Assembly (NCBI RefSeq): GCF_027244095.1
Contig: NC_069658.1
Location: 42,062,501 to 42,126,500 of the forward strand
Direction: 5' to 3'
Length of the DNA: 64,000 nt
DNA from: Hemicordylus capensis
Lineage: Eukaryota > Chordata > Lepidosauria > Squamata > Cordylidae
Shown: one piece after another, positions 1 to 27,445 of the stretch
Layout of the letters: each line of letters opens with the position of its first letter
Position numbering within the stretch: position 1 is the stretch's first letter
Made by a program: the position numbers and the translations under genes
Notes under the pieces: generated by a model
What the model was told of the DNA's origin: nothing
The model's input: only the letters and a program-made list of their open reading frames with translations
Databases searched by the model: none

Positions 1-409
1 GGGGTAATTACTTATATAGCAGAGCTTTTCAGGAGCTAACTTTTCAGGGGCAACAGCTTGTAAATGAGAAGCATGGAGATTCATGTAAGGTTAACCTAAT
101 CTACTTTATTCAGAAGTACATGATGATAGGAAAATAACTATATCTAACAGCTGGCTACATGTTGGTCAAAGAGAGACCTATAGAAGCATGGTAATCAGAG
201 AGAGAGCTAGAAGCATTCTGGGGAGAAGGAGGAGGAAGTCACTATCAGGACGTTCCCCAGTACATGTTATCAACAAGGGGTCATAGAGGCAGAGATAAAC
301 AGGAAAGAGAAGGAGACCCTATCTATCTACTCCCAATGCCCCTAGTGGTCATTAAGGTTACTGGTGGAAAAGGTCGATGCTATCTGAAGCTGGATCTCCA
401 ACATCCTCT
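1..409. other. Unassigned flanking sequence
   Basis: I see no conserved coding frame, RNA gene or recognisable repeat body here. The stretch is moderately AT-rich with some purine-rich runs. It ends where homology to the CR1 element begins. Confidence 0.4.
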
Positions 410-816
410 CAGTCTAAACTAAAAAGCCCCAGGTGCTGTAGCCTCGCTTCATAAGGAAGGTGTTCTAGGCCACTGATCATCTTGATTACCTTCTTCTGCA
501 CCTTTTCTAGTTTTACAATGTCCTTCTTAAGATATGGTGACCAGAACTATCTGCAATACTCCAAATGTGACCGCACCATTGTTTTGTTTAAGGGCATTAT
601 AATATTAGCCATTTTGTTTTCAAACCGCTCCCTAATGATTGCTAACATGGAATTGGCCTTTTTCATAGCTGCTGCACATCAAGCCGGCACTTTCAATGAG
701 CTGTCCACCATGATCCCAATATCCATCTCTTGGTCAGTCACTCAGCTCAGACCCCTTCAGCATATTTGTGAAGTTGAGGTGTTTTGCCCCACTATGCATC
801 ACTTCACATTTGCTTA

Positions 817-817
817 C

Positions 818-858
<41 letters not shown>
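817..858. repeat. (TATC)n microsatellite at LINE tail
   Basis: About ten tandem copies of a CTAT/TATC tetranucleotide lie exactly at the 3' terminus of the minus-strand L2 fragment. The tract probably grew from the LINE's own tail. Confidence 0.9.
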
Positions 859-1630
859 TAAATTTTTCTTATATGCTGCCTCCTCCAAAACTCTAGGCGG
901 CGAACAACAATACCAATAACAATTAATTAATTAATAATTAAAGGGCAAAGGCCTGGTGAAACAGGTGGGTCTTAAGAAGGGCCTTAAAAGCAGCCAGGGA
1001 GGGGGCTGAACAAATCGGGGGGGGGGGAGAGTGTTCCAAAGAGGAGGGGTGGCCACAGGAGGTCCTCCTACAGGCCCAGGCACCATGCACTACACTAGGG
1101 CCTGGGACACTAAGGAGAGCCTGCTGAGAAGACTTCACAACTGGCCGAGAGAGGCAATCCTGGAGATATACAGGTGTTAAGCCCAAATGAGTTTTGTAGT
1201 TGACAACCAGCACTTTGAATTGGACCTGGAAGTGAACAGGCAACCAGTGCAGCGACTGTAAAAGAGGTGTGACAGTATCAAATCTATGGCCATCCATAAG
1301 GAGGCGGACCACTGCATTCTGGACTAGCTGAGGCTTCCGAATCGGCAACCCTAGGTAGAGCGCATTACAGTAATCCAAACGAGAGGTAACAAAGGCATGC
1401 GTTACTGTTGCCAGGGCCTGCCAGTCAAAGAAAAGGCCATAACTGGCAAATCAGCTGAAGCTGGGCAAAGGCACCCCTGGCCACGGCCTCCACCGGTGGT
1501 TCAAGCAGGAGCCGCAAGTCTAGAAGGCCCCCCAGATCATGAACCGTTGCTCTCAGGGGAAGTGCAACCCTGTCAAGAGATAAACTCATACATGGCAATT
1601 GGCCAGATTGCAAATTAAACAAGAGCAACT
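817..1630 (-). repeat. L2-type LINE 3' fragment inserted in CR1
   Basis: The minus strand encodes an L2-like ORF2 C-terminus containing DYCNALYLGLP, QLVQNAVVRLL, LHWLPV and a final KTHLF motif, the usual order at the end of this protein. The 3' end carries a (TATC)n tract at 817-858, fitting the short tandem-repeat tails of L2/CR1 elements. It interrupts the CR1 fragment, so it is the younger of the two. The far boundary near 1630 is approximate. Confidence 0.75.
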
Positions 1631-1795
1631 CGATCTTGAACCGCATTTGCCATTTTGTTGCCCACTCAGTTTGGAGAGAGCCTTTTGGAGCTCCTCACAA
1701 TTTCTTTTGGATTTCACCAACCTTAATAGTTTGGTGTCATCTGCAAATTTGGCCACCTCACTGCTTACCCCAACTTCTAGATCATTGATGCAAGC

Positions 1796-2230
1796 GGTGT
1801 GACTGGAGCAACACCTGCAGTAAGTTATGTGTGGGAAGGTGGGAATGATCCTGCCTACCCCCACACTGGCCCTGGGGGTTTGTTGGTTGTGTGAGCGACC
1901 TTACAGTCTTGAGAGGTGTCACTTTCTCCAAAATGTCTAACATTTAAATAGAAACTTATCTAAGACTGTAAACCACTCTGCAAATTCAAAGCGTTGTCCA
2001 TGACCACTAGCTTGAGCCCCTGGTGCCTTCATTTAGAAATGAAGAATTAACTGCTTATGCTATAAGGAAAGGAGACACCCATACCTATGATTGACTATGA
2101 TAAAAGAGAGGGGTGGAGGAGGGCATCGCAAAGCCGACCAAGTGGACTTTTCCTCCAAGTCAAAGGAGTCGGTCAAACATTTATTTTCCGTCTAAATTTT
2201 TTGATGGTTTTTTGTTAGCATATCTAATAT
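1796..2230. other. Unassigned intergenic sequence
   Basis: No coding exon, RNA or named repeat is visible. It lies between the CR1/L2 composite and the nested SINE/hAT stack. Confidence 0.4.
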
Positions 2231-2616
2231 GCTAGTCTTGTGGTCAGTGCCGGCGCGTCCATTAAGGCGAACTAGGCAGTTGCCTAGTGCGCAAAAATGG
2301 GGGGAGCGCCGCGCTGGCCAGCCTGCCGCCCCCCCACCCCCCGCCGCCGCGAGCAGATTTGGCTAAAAACTACCGCTAGGTCGCCTTCCCGTCCCCGACT
2401 TGTTTGCTCCCTGGCTTCCCTTCCCTAGACTACCCGTTCTCTGCGTATGTGGGTTTTAGGAAGGAGAGCTGCTGGCTGAAGATTGTCCCTTCCTGCCTGT
2501 CTCTTTGCTACGTTGCGTGGCTGCGCGCCCCGAGCGACATTGGCGAGTGTGAGTGCGTGGAGTTTGCTCAGGCCCCGGGATTTTTGTGTGTCCTGAAGCA
2601 ACGCCCTCCCCTGGTT

Positions 2617-3025
2617 GCGCCGCCGCCACCACCGTCTAGCTTGCTGCGTCCCTTTTGCCTTCATGCCCTGCAGCCTCTGAAAAAGGCATCTGCAGAATGT
2701 TATGCTGAACTAGATACAGACCTCTTCGGTCCGATCCAGCAGATCGCTTATGCTCATGTGAGTGGGAGAGCCCGGGACAATGCGAATTTCGGAAGGGTTG
2801 GTGGCGGTTTGCTGGTTAGTTGATCGAGGATACTGCTGGATCTGAGGTGTGTGTGTGTGGGGGGGACTTCTTTCTTTTAGCAGGACTGGGGGTGAGAGGA
2901 AGCGGGCAAAGGAGTGGGCACGCGCTTGCGGAGCGAAGGGAAGTAAGAAGGCGCGCGCGGGGGGGGCACTTGGTAATTGGTTGCACCGCCGCCGCCGCCA
3001 CCACCGTCTAGCTTGCTGCGTCCGT
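2617..3025. repeat. Internal direct duplication within hAT element
   Basis: A GC-rich unit (GCCGCCACCACC followed by GTCTAGCTTGCTGCGTCC) occurs twice, near 2620-2655 and 2990-3025, about 370 bp apart. This suggests a local tandem duplication in the 5' region of the transposon. Confidence 0.6.
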
Positions 3026-4096
3026 TTTGCTGCGACTCCTCCTAAAGGCCGGCTCAGCTGCTGTGGGCGAGCGGAGCAGCGTGCCCTTCCTCCCCTCCCC
3101 CGGCTTCATAGTAGGGAGGGCCAGTCCTCGCTGCACTGTGTAGTATGGGCTGGGTGGTTGCCGGAGGGGTGAATGAAGCGAGGAGGAGGAGGAGGCGGTG
3201 CTGGGACTGGGACTGGGATGTGCCCGGCAGCGGCGGCAGCAGCAAGAATGGCAGCAGCTCCCCCTCCACTATGTTCCTACATTCAGGGCCCAGGTCGGCT
3301 GGCGACTCCACCGGGCACTTCAGCAAGGAGTCAGTGAGTGAGTGCACTTAACAGCACTTCTGTGATATCAATAGTTCAGTTTCAGTTTGAATCTAGAAGT
3401 TGCAGTTTTAAGGTTTTTTGTAGATGGTCAATACTTTTTTGAGAATTGTTTACACTGCTTAAGCAGTGAACACATTGCCAAATAAGAGAATTAGGTTAAG
3501 TTGTTGCTCCATGTTTTACTTAGTTTAGTTTTTTTGCAGACTGGAAATATTCCACCACCACCCTCTTTAGCCTTGTGAGCACTGTGGATCAACTGCTTCA
3601 TTTTGTCGTTGCTGATATGCAGCTAAAGGATTTGTAACTAGCAGCTAGCATTGTCAGTCATCTATTTAAATTTGGGGGGAAATTCTTTTTACTCTAACCA
3701 CAGTTCTTCACCAGTTGCTGTGCTTTTATTATATTTGGCATTTTCCTTTGAAGAAGCCCTTTGTGGCATCTCTGGAGACGTAGGGAGCCTCCGCCCCCCC
3801 CCCTTGTGTATTCTCAGTGTGGCTACCCAAGAGTACTCAGAATGACAGCAGCTATTTAATACTTAAAATGCCAACAGTTCTTTAATAGTATAAGACCTGA
3901 ACACAATGAAATATAGGATTCTTTTTTCTTTGACGGTTTTAAAAGCACGGAATTAAATGCTCATGAATTGTGTTTTCAAGTTTTTCCTCCTCCATCTTGG
4001 AAGATACTTTTTGCTTTTCCAGTGTTTCTTGAGGTTTTAACTTGCTCTTTCAGGCTATACAGAAGTGCCCTAGCAGATGCCTATGGGCCACATATA

Positions 4097-4396
4097 GGAA
4101 CATAGGAAGCTGCCATATACTGAGTCAGACCATTGATCTATCTAGCTGAGTATTGTCTTAACAGACTGGCAGCAGCTTCTCCAAGGCTGCAGGCAGGAAT
4201 CTCTCTCAGCCCTATCTTGGAGAAGCCAGGGAGGGAACTTGGAACCATCTACTCTTCCCAGAGTGGCTCCATCCCCTGAGGGGAATATCTTACAGTGCTC
4301 ACACTTCTAGTCTCCCTTTCATATGCAACCAGGGCAGACCCTGCTTAGCTAAGGGGACAAGCCATGCTTGCTCCCAAAAGACCAGTTCTCCTCTCC
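4097..4396 (-). repeat. 5S-rRNA-derived SINE inside hAT element
   Basis: Read on the minus strand, it runs from the GGTCTTTTGGGAGCAAGCATGG head, through the 5S-like GCTAAGCAGGGTC motif, to the tail ending CAGCTTCCTATGTTCC. It is nearly full length (about 300 bp) and is inserted in the hAT element, so it is younger than that copy. Confidence 0.8.
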
Positions 4397-4700
4397 TAAT
4401 AATATTTATTATCCAGTTGTTTTGTGAATTTGTAAACAGTTACCCATCTTTGCATTACAACTGTGTCTGCAAATGTTCAAAATATCTAGATACTGCAGGA
4501 ATTTAAGGGATCCATCCCTAAAAAAAAACTTGTAGAGGTATGAGCTTTCTTTTTCCCAGAAGGAGTCTTCTAGTCATGCTGTTCTTTGATGACTGACTGG
4601 TATATCTCAGTTTCTAAAATTCACGTCATTCTGGACAGTAGTGTACCCGCTTGTAAGTTACTTGGGCTTTTGATAAAGTGCTCCTTGCTTTTGGTTCCCA

Positions 4701-4871
4701 ATCACTGAAAAAGAAGTTAATCCTGAATCACACATACGCTCAACTATGCTCCAAAAGAGACTAGTTGGTTTGGCAACTATATCAATCGAACATGCTGAAG
4801 CATCAGCACTTGACCTGAAGGAACTGTTAATAAAATTTGCAAAGGAAAAGGCACGTAAAATAAGATTTTGA
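4701..4871 (+). pseudogene. hAT transposase C-terminal dimerisation remnant
   Basis: A 56-residue open segment ending in TGA contains RSTMLQKRLVGLATISIE and finishes KEKARKIRF. This RSTM..RL.GLA..SIE block followed by a basic end is the C-terminal dimerisation region of TTF-type/ZMYM-like hAT transposases. No catalytic DDE region or zinc finger was recognised upstream, so this is a remnant. Confidence 0.75.
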
Positions 4872-5291
4872 TTTGCTTGAAATTGAAATATTAAAGAGAC
4901 TTAAATTTCAGCATCACATTTAACATTTTTCAAAGTGATTTCTGTGCTAAAACTGTGTTCTGAGAAAATAAATCAGAAATGGTTTTATGACTTGTTTTCA
5001 CAATTTTTAAAAAATAAATTAACAATTTCAAATTCTGTGCTTTTCATTCTTCCTATAATACATCTGTGTTTGAAATATGATTGGCCGGTGGGGGGGGGCA
5101 CCAGAAGGTGATCTCGCCTAGGGCGCAAAAAACCCTAGCACCGGCCCTGCTTGTGGTAGCAAACATGACTTGTCCCCTTAGCTAAGCAGGGTCTGCCCTG
5201 GTTGCATATGTAAGATATTTCCCTTACGGGATGGAGCCATTCTGGTAGAGCATAAGATTCCAAGTTCCCTCCCTGGCTTCTCCAAGATAGG

Positions 5292-5696
5292 ACAATTTAA
5301 AAAAAAAAGAAAAAAAGGACAAGTTTTTTTATTGAACCAACTAACTACCAAAGCATACAGTACGTTACCAAAGCACAATTATACACAAAGTGGTTGTGTG
5401 TACATCATATATTTACAAAGATTTACACACAAGGATTTGGTAATAAGGTATATGCAGGCAGTACTGTAGCTGGGGGGGGGGTGGATTTCAAAGCACATCA
5501 GGTAATGAGGTGGGTGGGGGGCGGTTACGTCCAACATCCATTTCCACAATTTGTTCCATTGTTGTTTAGAGGAGATACACTTGTCTTTCTGCACATAACC
5601 ATACAACATTTTCCAGAAGAAATTTACAGTCTCATCCATGTGAACCTCTTGGTTGTGTCTTCCCTCCCTATCCCTATGCAGGAGCATTGCATAAAT
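5292..5696 (-). repeat. Unclassified ~400-bp insertion in the 5S SINE
   Basis: It interrupts the SINE at GATAGG/GCTGAG. One end carries A-rich and T-rich runs (5297-5335). The minus strand has a 102-residue open frame with LINE-like composition (WKMLYGYVQ, WNKLWKWML), but I cannot place it in a family. No clear target duplication is visible. It may be a 5'-truncated LINE end. Confidence 0.45.
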
Positions 5697-5929
5697 GGCT
5701 GAGAGAGATTCCTGCCTGCAACCTTGGAGAAGCCGCTGCCAATCTATGAAGACAATACTGAGCTAGATAGACCAATGGTCTGACTCAGTATATGGCAGCT
5801 TCCTATGTATGTATTTATTAATATCTGCTTTTCGTACCCCACAGGCACATATGCAGGGTTTCAACAGGTTTAAAACAAACTATGGACATGATCTTCTCTT
5901 GTTAGCAAATCACCGAACCGAGGGGGGAT

Positions 5930-21937
<16,008 letters not shown>

Positions 21938-21995
21938 CATCGTGATGACCATGCAATGGAGCATAATCTTGAATAGTGACAATTACAGTATGATT

Positions 21996-22243
21996 GAGGT
22001 CATTCACTCAATCAAAAACTTGTGTTCTTCCTGGGTTTGGGAGCTGCGTGTACTCCCAATTTCTGGTTGTGTGGAAGCAAGGTAGGAGGAAAAGCTACCC
22101 AGGTTTTTCCTACTACCTTGCTTCCACACAATCACATCTATCCAGGTTTTCCTTTTACCTTGCTTCCACACAGCCGAAAACTACAAGCACAAACAGCTCC
22201 CAAACCCGGACAGAACACAATTTTTGATTGTGTGAATGACCTC
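21996..22243. mobile_element. Foldback MITE in SHISAL2B 3' flank
   Basis: The ends GAGGTCATTCACTCAATC and GATTGTGTGAATGACCTC are inverted repeats of more than 40 bp that continue through TGGGTTTGGGAGCTG / CAGCTCCCAAACCC. A second internal pair is TGTGTGGAAGCAAGGTAGG / CCTTGCTTCCACACA. It is 248 bp long and non-coding. It lies 58 bp after the SHISAL2B stop codon and so probably within the 3'UTR. Confidence 0.75.
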
Positions 22244-22720
22244 TAAGTATTTTCCAGAGAGGGAAGTGCATTAGTCTGTTGTAACAAAAAAGAGACCTCT
22301 GGTAGATTAAAAGCAAGCAGCTTTTGTGGCTTATGCTTTCTTGGGCTAGTGTCTGCACAAGCTATCACAAGCCCTTTGTTAAAGAATGTATTTTACTGTG
22401 TTTGTTTAAAAACAACATGTTCTTGATAGCTGGCTTATTTTATGGCGGATTGTCAGAAGACATACAATGTTGTCTCATTAAATCAAGCTGCTGAATATCT
22501 GGGGATACATGCTACCTTCATCTTTTTATGTTGTACAATTAAACTGCTGGATGTTTGAATCTAAAAGTTTTAATAGGGCTGCAAGCTTTATGTATAGATT
22601 AGTCAACTAAAACATTTATTAATTAACTAGGCAAATTCTAATTAGCATGCTGAATCCGAGCAGCTTTTTAAAAGTCATTTTGGCTATTTTTATTTTGGTG
22701 TGTTGTGATTTGATGCATTT
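22244..22720. other. Unassigned sequence after SHISAL2B
   Basis: AT-rich. I see no exon. ATTAAA motifs near 22479 and 22546 could act as weak poly(A) signals for SHISAL2B, but nothing decides between them. Confidence 0.3.
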
Positions 22721-22789
22721 TATGTGTTTTTATTGGATATTTTAATGCTGTGCTGTGAGCCACCCAAAGGACAATTTCTTATGGGACGG

Positions 22790-24135
22790 ATGTTATGGAT
22801 GACCTTTACCAGAGAATTGACAGAGAGAGTATGGCTCTGTTGGTTCTTTTGGATCTCTTGGCCGCGTTCGATACCATCAACCATGGTAGCCTTCTGGATT
22901 GCCTGGGGGAGTTGGGGATAGGAGGTAGCTCTTTGCAGTGGTTCTGCTCCTATCTCTCAGGCAGATTCCAGATGGTGGAGCTTGGTGACAGTTCCTCTTC
23001 AGAACGGGAGCTGTTCTATGGAGTCCCTCAGGGCTCCATTCTGTCACCAATGCTTTTTAACATTTACATGAAACCACTGGGTGAGGTCATCAGGAGATTT
23101 GGTGCAGGTCATCAGTATGCTGATGACAACCTAATCTATTTCTCCTTATCATCAATCATCATCATCATTCATCATTCATCATCATCATCATTCATCATCA
23201 TCATCATCAGGAAATGGCATTCACTCCCTAAATGCCTACCTATGGGCAGTAATGGGCTGGATGAGGGATAACAAATTGAAGCTGAATCCAAGCAAGACTG
23301 AGGTGTTCATTGTGGGGGATTGGAATTTGAGGGATGAATTAGATCTTCCTGTGCTGGATGGGGTTACACTCCCCCAGAAAGAACAGGTATTCAGCTTGGG
23401 AGTGCTCTTGGATCCAGGCTTCACCCTGGTATCTCAGGTGGAGGCTATGGCCAGGAGCGCCTTCTATCAACCTTGGCTGATTCAACAGCCATTCCTTGAA
23501 GAGAACGATCTCAAAACAGTGGTAACTTCCAGGCTTGACTATTGCAATGTGCTCTACGTGGGGCTGCTTTTGTACGTAGTTCAGAAACTTAAGTTAGTTC
23601 AAAATGTGGCAGCCAGACTGGTCTCTGGGTTAACCCGGAGAGACCATATTATGCCTGTTTTAAAACAGTTGCATTGGCTGCTGATATGTTTCTGGGCAAA
23701 ATACAAAGTGCTGGTTATTACCTTTTAAAGCTCTGAATGGTTTGGGTCTTAGAGAGCACCTTCTTATATATGATCCCCATCACACATTGAAGTCATCTGG
23801 AGAAGTACATCTGGTGGTGACTTGGAACCAGGCCTTCTCTGTAGCTCCTCCTGACCTATGGAATGCACTCCTGGCAGATATCCGCAATTTAGGCTCACTG
23901 TTGGCCTTTAAGAGAGCCCTAAAGATTTACTTGTTTGGCCTGGCCTTCCAAGCTTTCTAAATTGATTTTTAAAGTATTTTAATTAATTTTAAATGGTTTT
24001 GAATTGATTTTATATTGTTTTTAGCATTGTGTCTTAAATGGTGTGTGTTTTTATGCCTTTTCAAATTTGTTGTACACTGCCTAGAGCCTTTGGATGGGAT
24101 GGTTTATAAATTTAATAAATAAATAATAAATGAAT
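22790..24135 (+). repeat. L2 LINE, RT to 3' end
   Basis: The RT blocks appear in order: FDTINHGSLLDCL, the [17 protein letters not shown] motif, the QYADD catalytic motif near 23125, [17 protein letters not shown], then [23 protein letters not shown] and the C-terminal PDLWNALLADIRN to YLFGLAFQAF. The tail ends in (AAAT)n/(AATAA)n near 24130. An ATC-rich microsatellite (about 23145-23212) has grown inside the RT frame. The copy is 5' truncated and has a few frame breaks. Confidence 0.9.
23145..23212. repeat. (ATC)n microsatellite inside L2
   Basis: Imperfect ATC/TCATT repeats directly follow the YADD-encoding segment. Other copies lack the expansion, so it is secondary to this insertion. Confidence 0.85.
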
Positions 24136-24139
24136 AAAT

Positions 24140-25137
24140 TGTAAATATCTTCCACTCTCACAAATCCCCAGTGGGGACCTCCATTTCAATGTTCATCTTT
24201 GTCAAGTGGAAAACAGTCTTAGAAGAGTGACATCACTGGTCTGAATGTTCCAAATTCCAATAATGTGTACAGATACCTCTGTTACATCTAGAAAATTCAC
24301 TAGGAGAACCAAGCTACTATTAGCGTTCTAACAAGGTACAAAGTTTGTTGTTTTGCTGACTTGTTTATAATAGACTATATCACTCTCCACACAATGGACT
24401 TTACCATTTCTTCAATACGATATATTTTGTTCCGTCTATGTGATTTACCTTTGTTATCTTTGTTTTATCTTAGGTTGAGAATATCTTTGATTATAAAATT
24501 ATACTGGACCTAATTGTTGCATGCTCTTTTCTATATGATTTGTGCATACGATGGTGGGGATCATATTGATTGTTTACTTGATTTGGGGTAATATGCATAT
24601 TTAAATCTCAGAACAGCTCTTTTGTTTTTTAATGGAAAAGTCATTTTAGGACTACAGTAATCAAATGGTATTCTCCAAAATGACCAGCAGTGGTTTTCCA
24701 CATAGACAGTGGAAATATTCCAAACCTGCTTGAGAGCTATGGTTTCCGGCTTTTCTTTGGCATGTAAGGGAGCACCATGCTGGTAAAGTGCCTTTGTACA
24801 GAGCAAGTTACTAGCTCAACAGACCGTAAATGATGCTTACATTTGCACTGAATAAAAATGAGCCCTGCTGGGAACTTACTCAGAAATATGATTTGGCACC
24901 TAGTTGCTATCTGCACTTACACATCAGTGTAAAGAGCCAGCACTAGGATCCCTTTCACCATTTTGACAACTGCATTGTTTATGTGTTGCTCATTGGGCAA
25001 ACAATGAGATGTTACATTTTGTGTGTTTATGAGCATGATTCAGCCCTAGTTAGGCACTTTGCAGTCCCGTGGATTTAAGCAGTTTCAATCTATGAGACTT
25101 AGTATTGCTTGGCTGACTATTGTTGGTTTGTTTAAGT
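24140..25137. other. Unassigned intergenic sequence
   Basis: AT-rich. No exon, RNA gene or repeat that I can name. Confidence 0.4.
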
Positions 25138-25273
25138 CAGGGCTGCATAACTTCAGCCCTCCAGCTGTTGTTGGACTACAGTTCCCATCATCCCAAGCCA
25201 CAGTGACCAGTAGCCAGAGATGATGGGAGTTGTAGTCCAACATCTGCAGGAGGGCTAAAATTATGCAGCCCTG
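25138..25273. mobile_element. Palindromic hAT-like MITE (family C)
   Basis: The ends CAGGGCTGCATAAC and TTATGCAGCCCTG are inverted repeats, and the core is GGACTACAGTTCCCATCATC ... GATGATGGGAGTTGTAGTCC. Nearly the whole 136-bp unit is one palindrome. It belongs with copies at 29.1, 38.9, 40.8, 49.5 and 59.1 kb. Confidence 0.75.
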
Positions 25274-25274
25274 G

Positions 25275-25950
25275 ATTACATTGTTTCTTACTTGAACCCC
25301 TTCATTAACCTTGAAATGTCTGCAATCTCCTTGCAACAGTAGCCTTGTTCAAGCATTATACTTGTGGACACTGTACATGAATACAACATCCATGAGAGAG
25401 TGCCTGTAAGCTCGACACTAATGTGCTCTTTAAACCTCCGCCTGCTGTCTGCAATTTAAGACAAATGCTGTACTTGTAGAAAAATACTTCCTGGGACCAC
25501 AGTGCTAGGACTCTCCAACATTCTAATCCTGTGAAGGATCTCTCTCCACCAGTGCAGCATTTGTTTCTTCAGACAAATGCTGACACTGAGAGGTGGGGTT
25601 ATACAGAGCAACATGGTAGGGTTAGGATTTGCTGGCGCAGTCTCTCAAATGCTGTAACCATGTACAGCACCCCTACTTTCATAAGGCCTGAAGAGGGCCT
25701 CTGTATTCCATCAGGGGCTTGTGTTAGGAAGTTGACAGAGAAAAAGCATCACGTTATTTGCTTCGGCTTCCAGACCTTAAGTCCAGTTTGGTAGCCATTT
25801 TAAAGGTCTCTACACATTTCTTATAAACTGAACAGCCGTCTTCTGTGTTCCACTTCTTACAAATCTGTTCATTTAATATTGTACTGTCTTTTCGTGACTT
25901 GATGTTGAGTGGCTGTGCCCTGGGATGGAACAGAATCCTGCTTTTTGAAT
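25275..25950. other. Unassigned intergenic sequence
   Basis: No conserved exon is seen. The open frames are short and featureless. Confidence 0.4.
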
Positions 25951-25954
25951 ATAC

Positions 25955-26418
25955 AAAATTGTATTTTGGGCAAAAGACAAGGTGCTGGTTAGTACCTATA
26001 AAGCCCTACACAGCTTAGGCCCTGGGTATTTAAGAGAATGTCTTCTTTGCCATGAGCCCCACTGCCTGTTAAGATCATCTGGAGAGGTTCATCTGCGGTT
26101 GCCACCAACTCATCTGGCGGCTGTTCGGGAACGGGCCTTCTCCGTTGCTTCCCCTGGACATTGGAATGTGTTCCCTGTTGAAATAAAAGCCTCCCCATCT
26201 CTGGCAACTTTTAAAAAGACACTGAAGACATATTTGTTCACCCGGGCTTTTAATTAGATTTATAGTTTTAATATTTTTAATATTTGGTTTTAAATGTTTT
26301 TAATGTTATTCATGATTTTGATTGTTAAGTGATTTAATGTTTTAAATAATTTTAATTGTGACCGCCCAGAGATGCAAGTTTTGGGTGGTATAGAAATAAT
26401 TTAAATAAAATAATAACT
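25955..26418 (+). repeat. L2 LINE 3' end
   Basis: It encodes the ORF2 C-terminus: VSTYKALHSLGPGYLREC, RSSGEVHLRLPPTHLA, RAFSVASPGHWNVFPVEI, ATFKKTLKTYLFTRAFN and a stop. The L2 3'UTR and tail follow (GACCGCCCAGAGATGCAAG, then GGTGGTATAGAAAT) with an AAATAAAATAA terminus. Confidence 0.88.
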
Positions 26419-26419
26419 A

Positions 26420-27279
26420 GAAAAAGGAATGCATCTTGTCTTTTAATGTATTGAACAGAACCTGGCTGTATTGGATTCTCATTACGTTTAGTGTTCCTAA
26501 TATACCTATTACAGTGTTGTATATTCATTGTATTGAACACTTTTAGTTTACAGTATACCACCATTAATGTTTAATGCAATCCTAATAAAAGCACAGATGC
26601 CACAGAAGCTATTTCCTTTAACAACAATGTATGGTCATCCAGCAACACCCATGGAGCCCTGTTCCTGAACAAAACTCTCTTGCTATATGGAGTTCACCGG
26701 CTAGTGAATGAATACAGCCTTAGTGGATACACCAAGGCAACAATTACAGAGTAAAGATTTGCCAATCTTTGGCAAAACCTTTCTGATCAGAGTAGCTTAA
26801 CCCAAAGTAAAACTTCCTGGACTTTCTATTCTGCACAGCAGTACATTTACACTCCCCATTGCTTTGAAGCAACAAAGTTTGCTGTCAGTGACAGGTGGAC
26901 AGACAGTTTGTCTGAGCCAAAATGACAATTCCTCCATCCTTAAGGCATTTGTTGAGGTGTTTGCAAAATACTTTTACTTACATATTTGTAAGTAACAAGA
27001 GCTGAGCCAAGTTTCTTCTCGAGCTGAGAGCCATTGCACATTATGTTTTCTGGAGATGGATGGATGAATTAATTGATTAATTCTCATTCTCTCACACACA
27101 CAGACACAGACACCTCCTGAAGCTGGAAAAGCAGCATCTCCTGAAGCTGGGAAAATGTTGAAGAATGTTAGGAGCCGTGAATGCACACTCCTGACGGGAG
27201 ATATTCTACTGATTTCCTCCATCCAAATTCACAACTTGGTTCCAAATGGGCAGAGGAAATAATACCTTACCTTGCTTAG
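26420..27279. other. Unassigned intergenic sequence
   Basis: No exon is recognised. A short (CA)n-like CACACACACAGACACAGACAC tract lies near 27090. Confidence 0.4.
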
Positions 27280-27445
27280 ATTATGGTGAGAGAAACACCT
27301 ATATCAGGCAGCAGCAATATAGAAAAGATGCTGAAAGGCATCATCTCATACTACATGGGATATGGCAATGGGAAACCCCTCCTACTAAAGAATACGGGGC
27401 TCTGTGGGTGCCAGGAGTCGATACCACACGTTACCTTACTCTAAG
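27280..27445 (+). repeat. SINE family B, partial
   Basis: It contains CAGCAGCAATATAGAAAAGA, GGCATCATCTCATACTACAT, GGCTCTGTGGGTGCCAGGAG and the terminal GTCGATACC segment of the family. Confidence 0.75.

Larger units (their letters stand above)
410..1795 (-). repeat. CR1 LINE fragment, split by an L2 insertion
   Basis: Positions 410-816 and about 1630-1795 match, on the minus strand and in the same order, the reverse-transcriptase C-terminal half of the longer CR1 copy at 11.1-13.1 kb. The second half translates to the RT segment around FADDTKL. The two halves are separated by an L2 fragment inserted where the other copy is continuous. It is 5' truncated and dead, with several frame breaks. 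Assignment to CR1 rests on family knowledge of this RT and on the match to the better copy. Confidence 0.75.
2245..5149 (+). mobile_element. hAT DNA transposon, internally deleted, with 8-bp TSD
   Basis: The element begins CAGTGCCGGCGCG and ends in the inverted match CACCGGCCCTG. It is flanked by a perfect 8-bp duplication CTTGTGGT (2237-2244 and 5150-5157), the hAT signature. The left end continues into an AGGCGAACTAGGCAGTTGCC motif whose inverse is partly visible at the right end. Only the transposase C-terminus remains (4701-4871); most of the catalytic region is missing, so it cannot move alone. A 5S-type SINE sits inside it at 4097-4396. The GC-rich 2.3-3.3 kb part is the element's 5' region and not a host CpG-island gene. 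Confidence 0.85.
2231..5805 (+). repeat. 5S-rRNA-derived SINE, interrupted twice
   Basis: The SINE can be read through three pieces: 2231-2244, 5150-5291 and about 5697-5805. The middle piece contains the 5S-like string AGCTAAGCAGGGTCTGCCCT, and the last piece ends in the family tail (ACTGAGCTAGATAGACC, then CAGCTTCCTATG). The hAT element at 2245-5149 interrupts the first junction, and an unclassified 400-bp insertion interrupts the second. It is therefore the oldest layer of the stack. Confidence 0.75.

Noticed and set aside
2404-3351. Several overlapping GC-rich open frames
   Set aside because: They lie inside the hAT element, overlap in conflicting frames and are low-complexity; no domain supports a gene.
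5379-5702. Paired 102-codon frames on both strands
   Set aside because: Both lie in an insertion within a SINE; neither shows a domain, so no gene is called.
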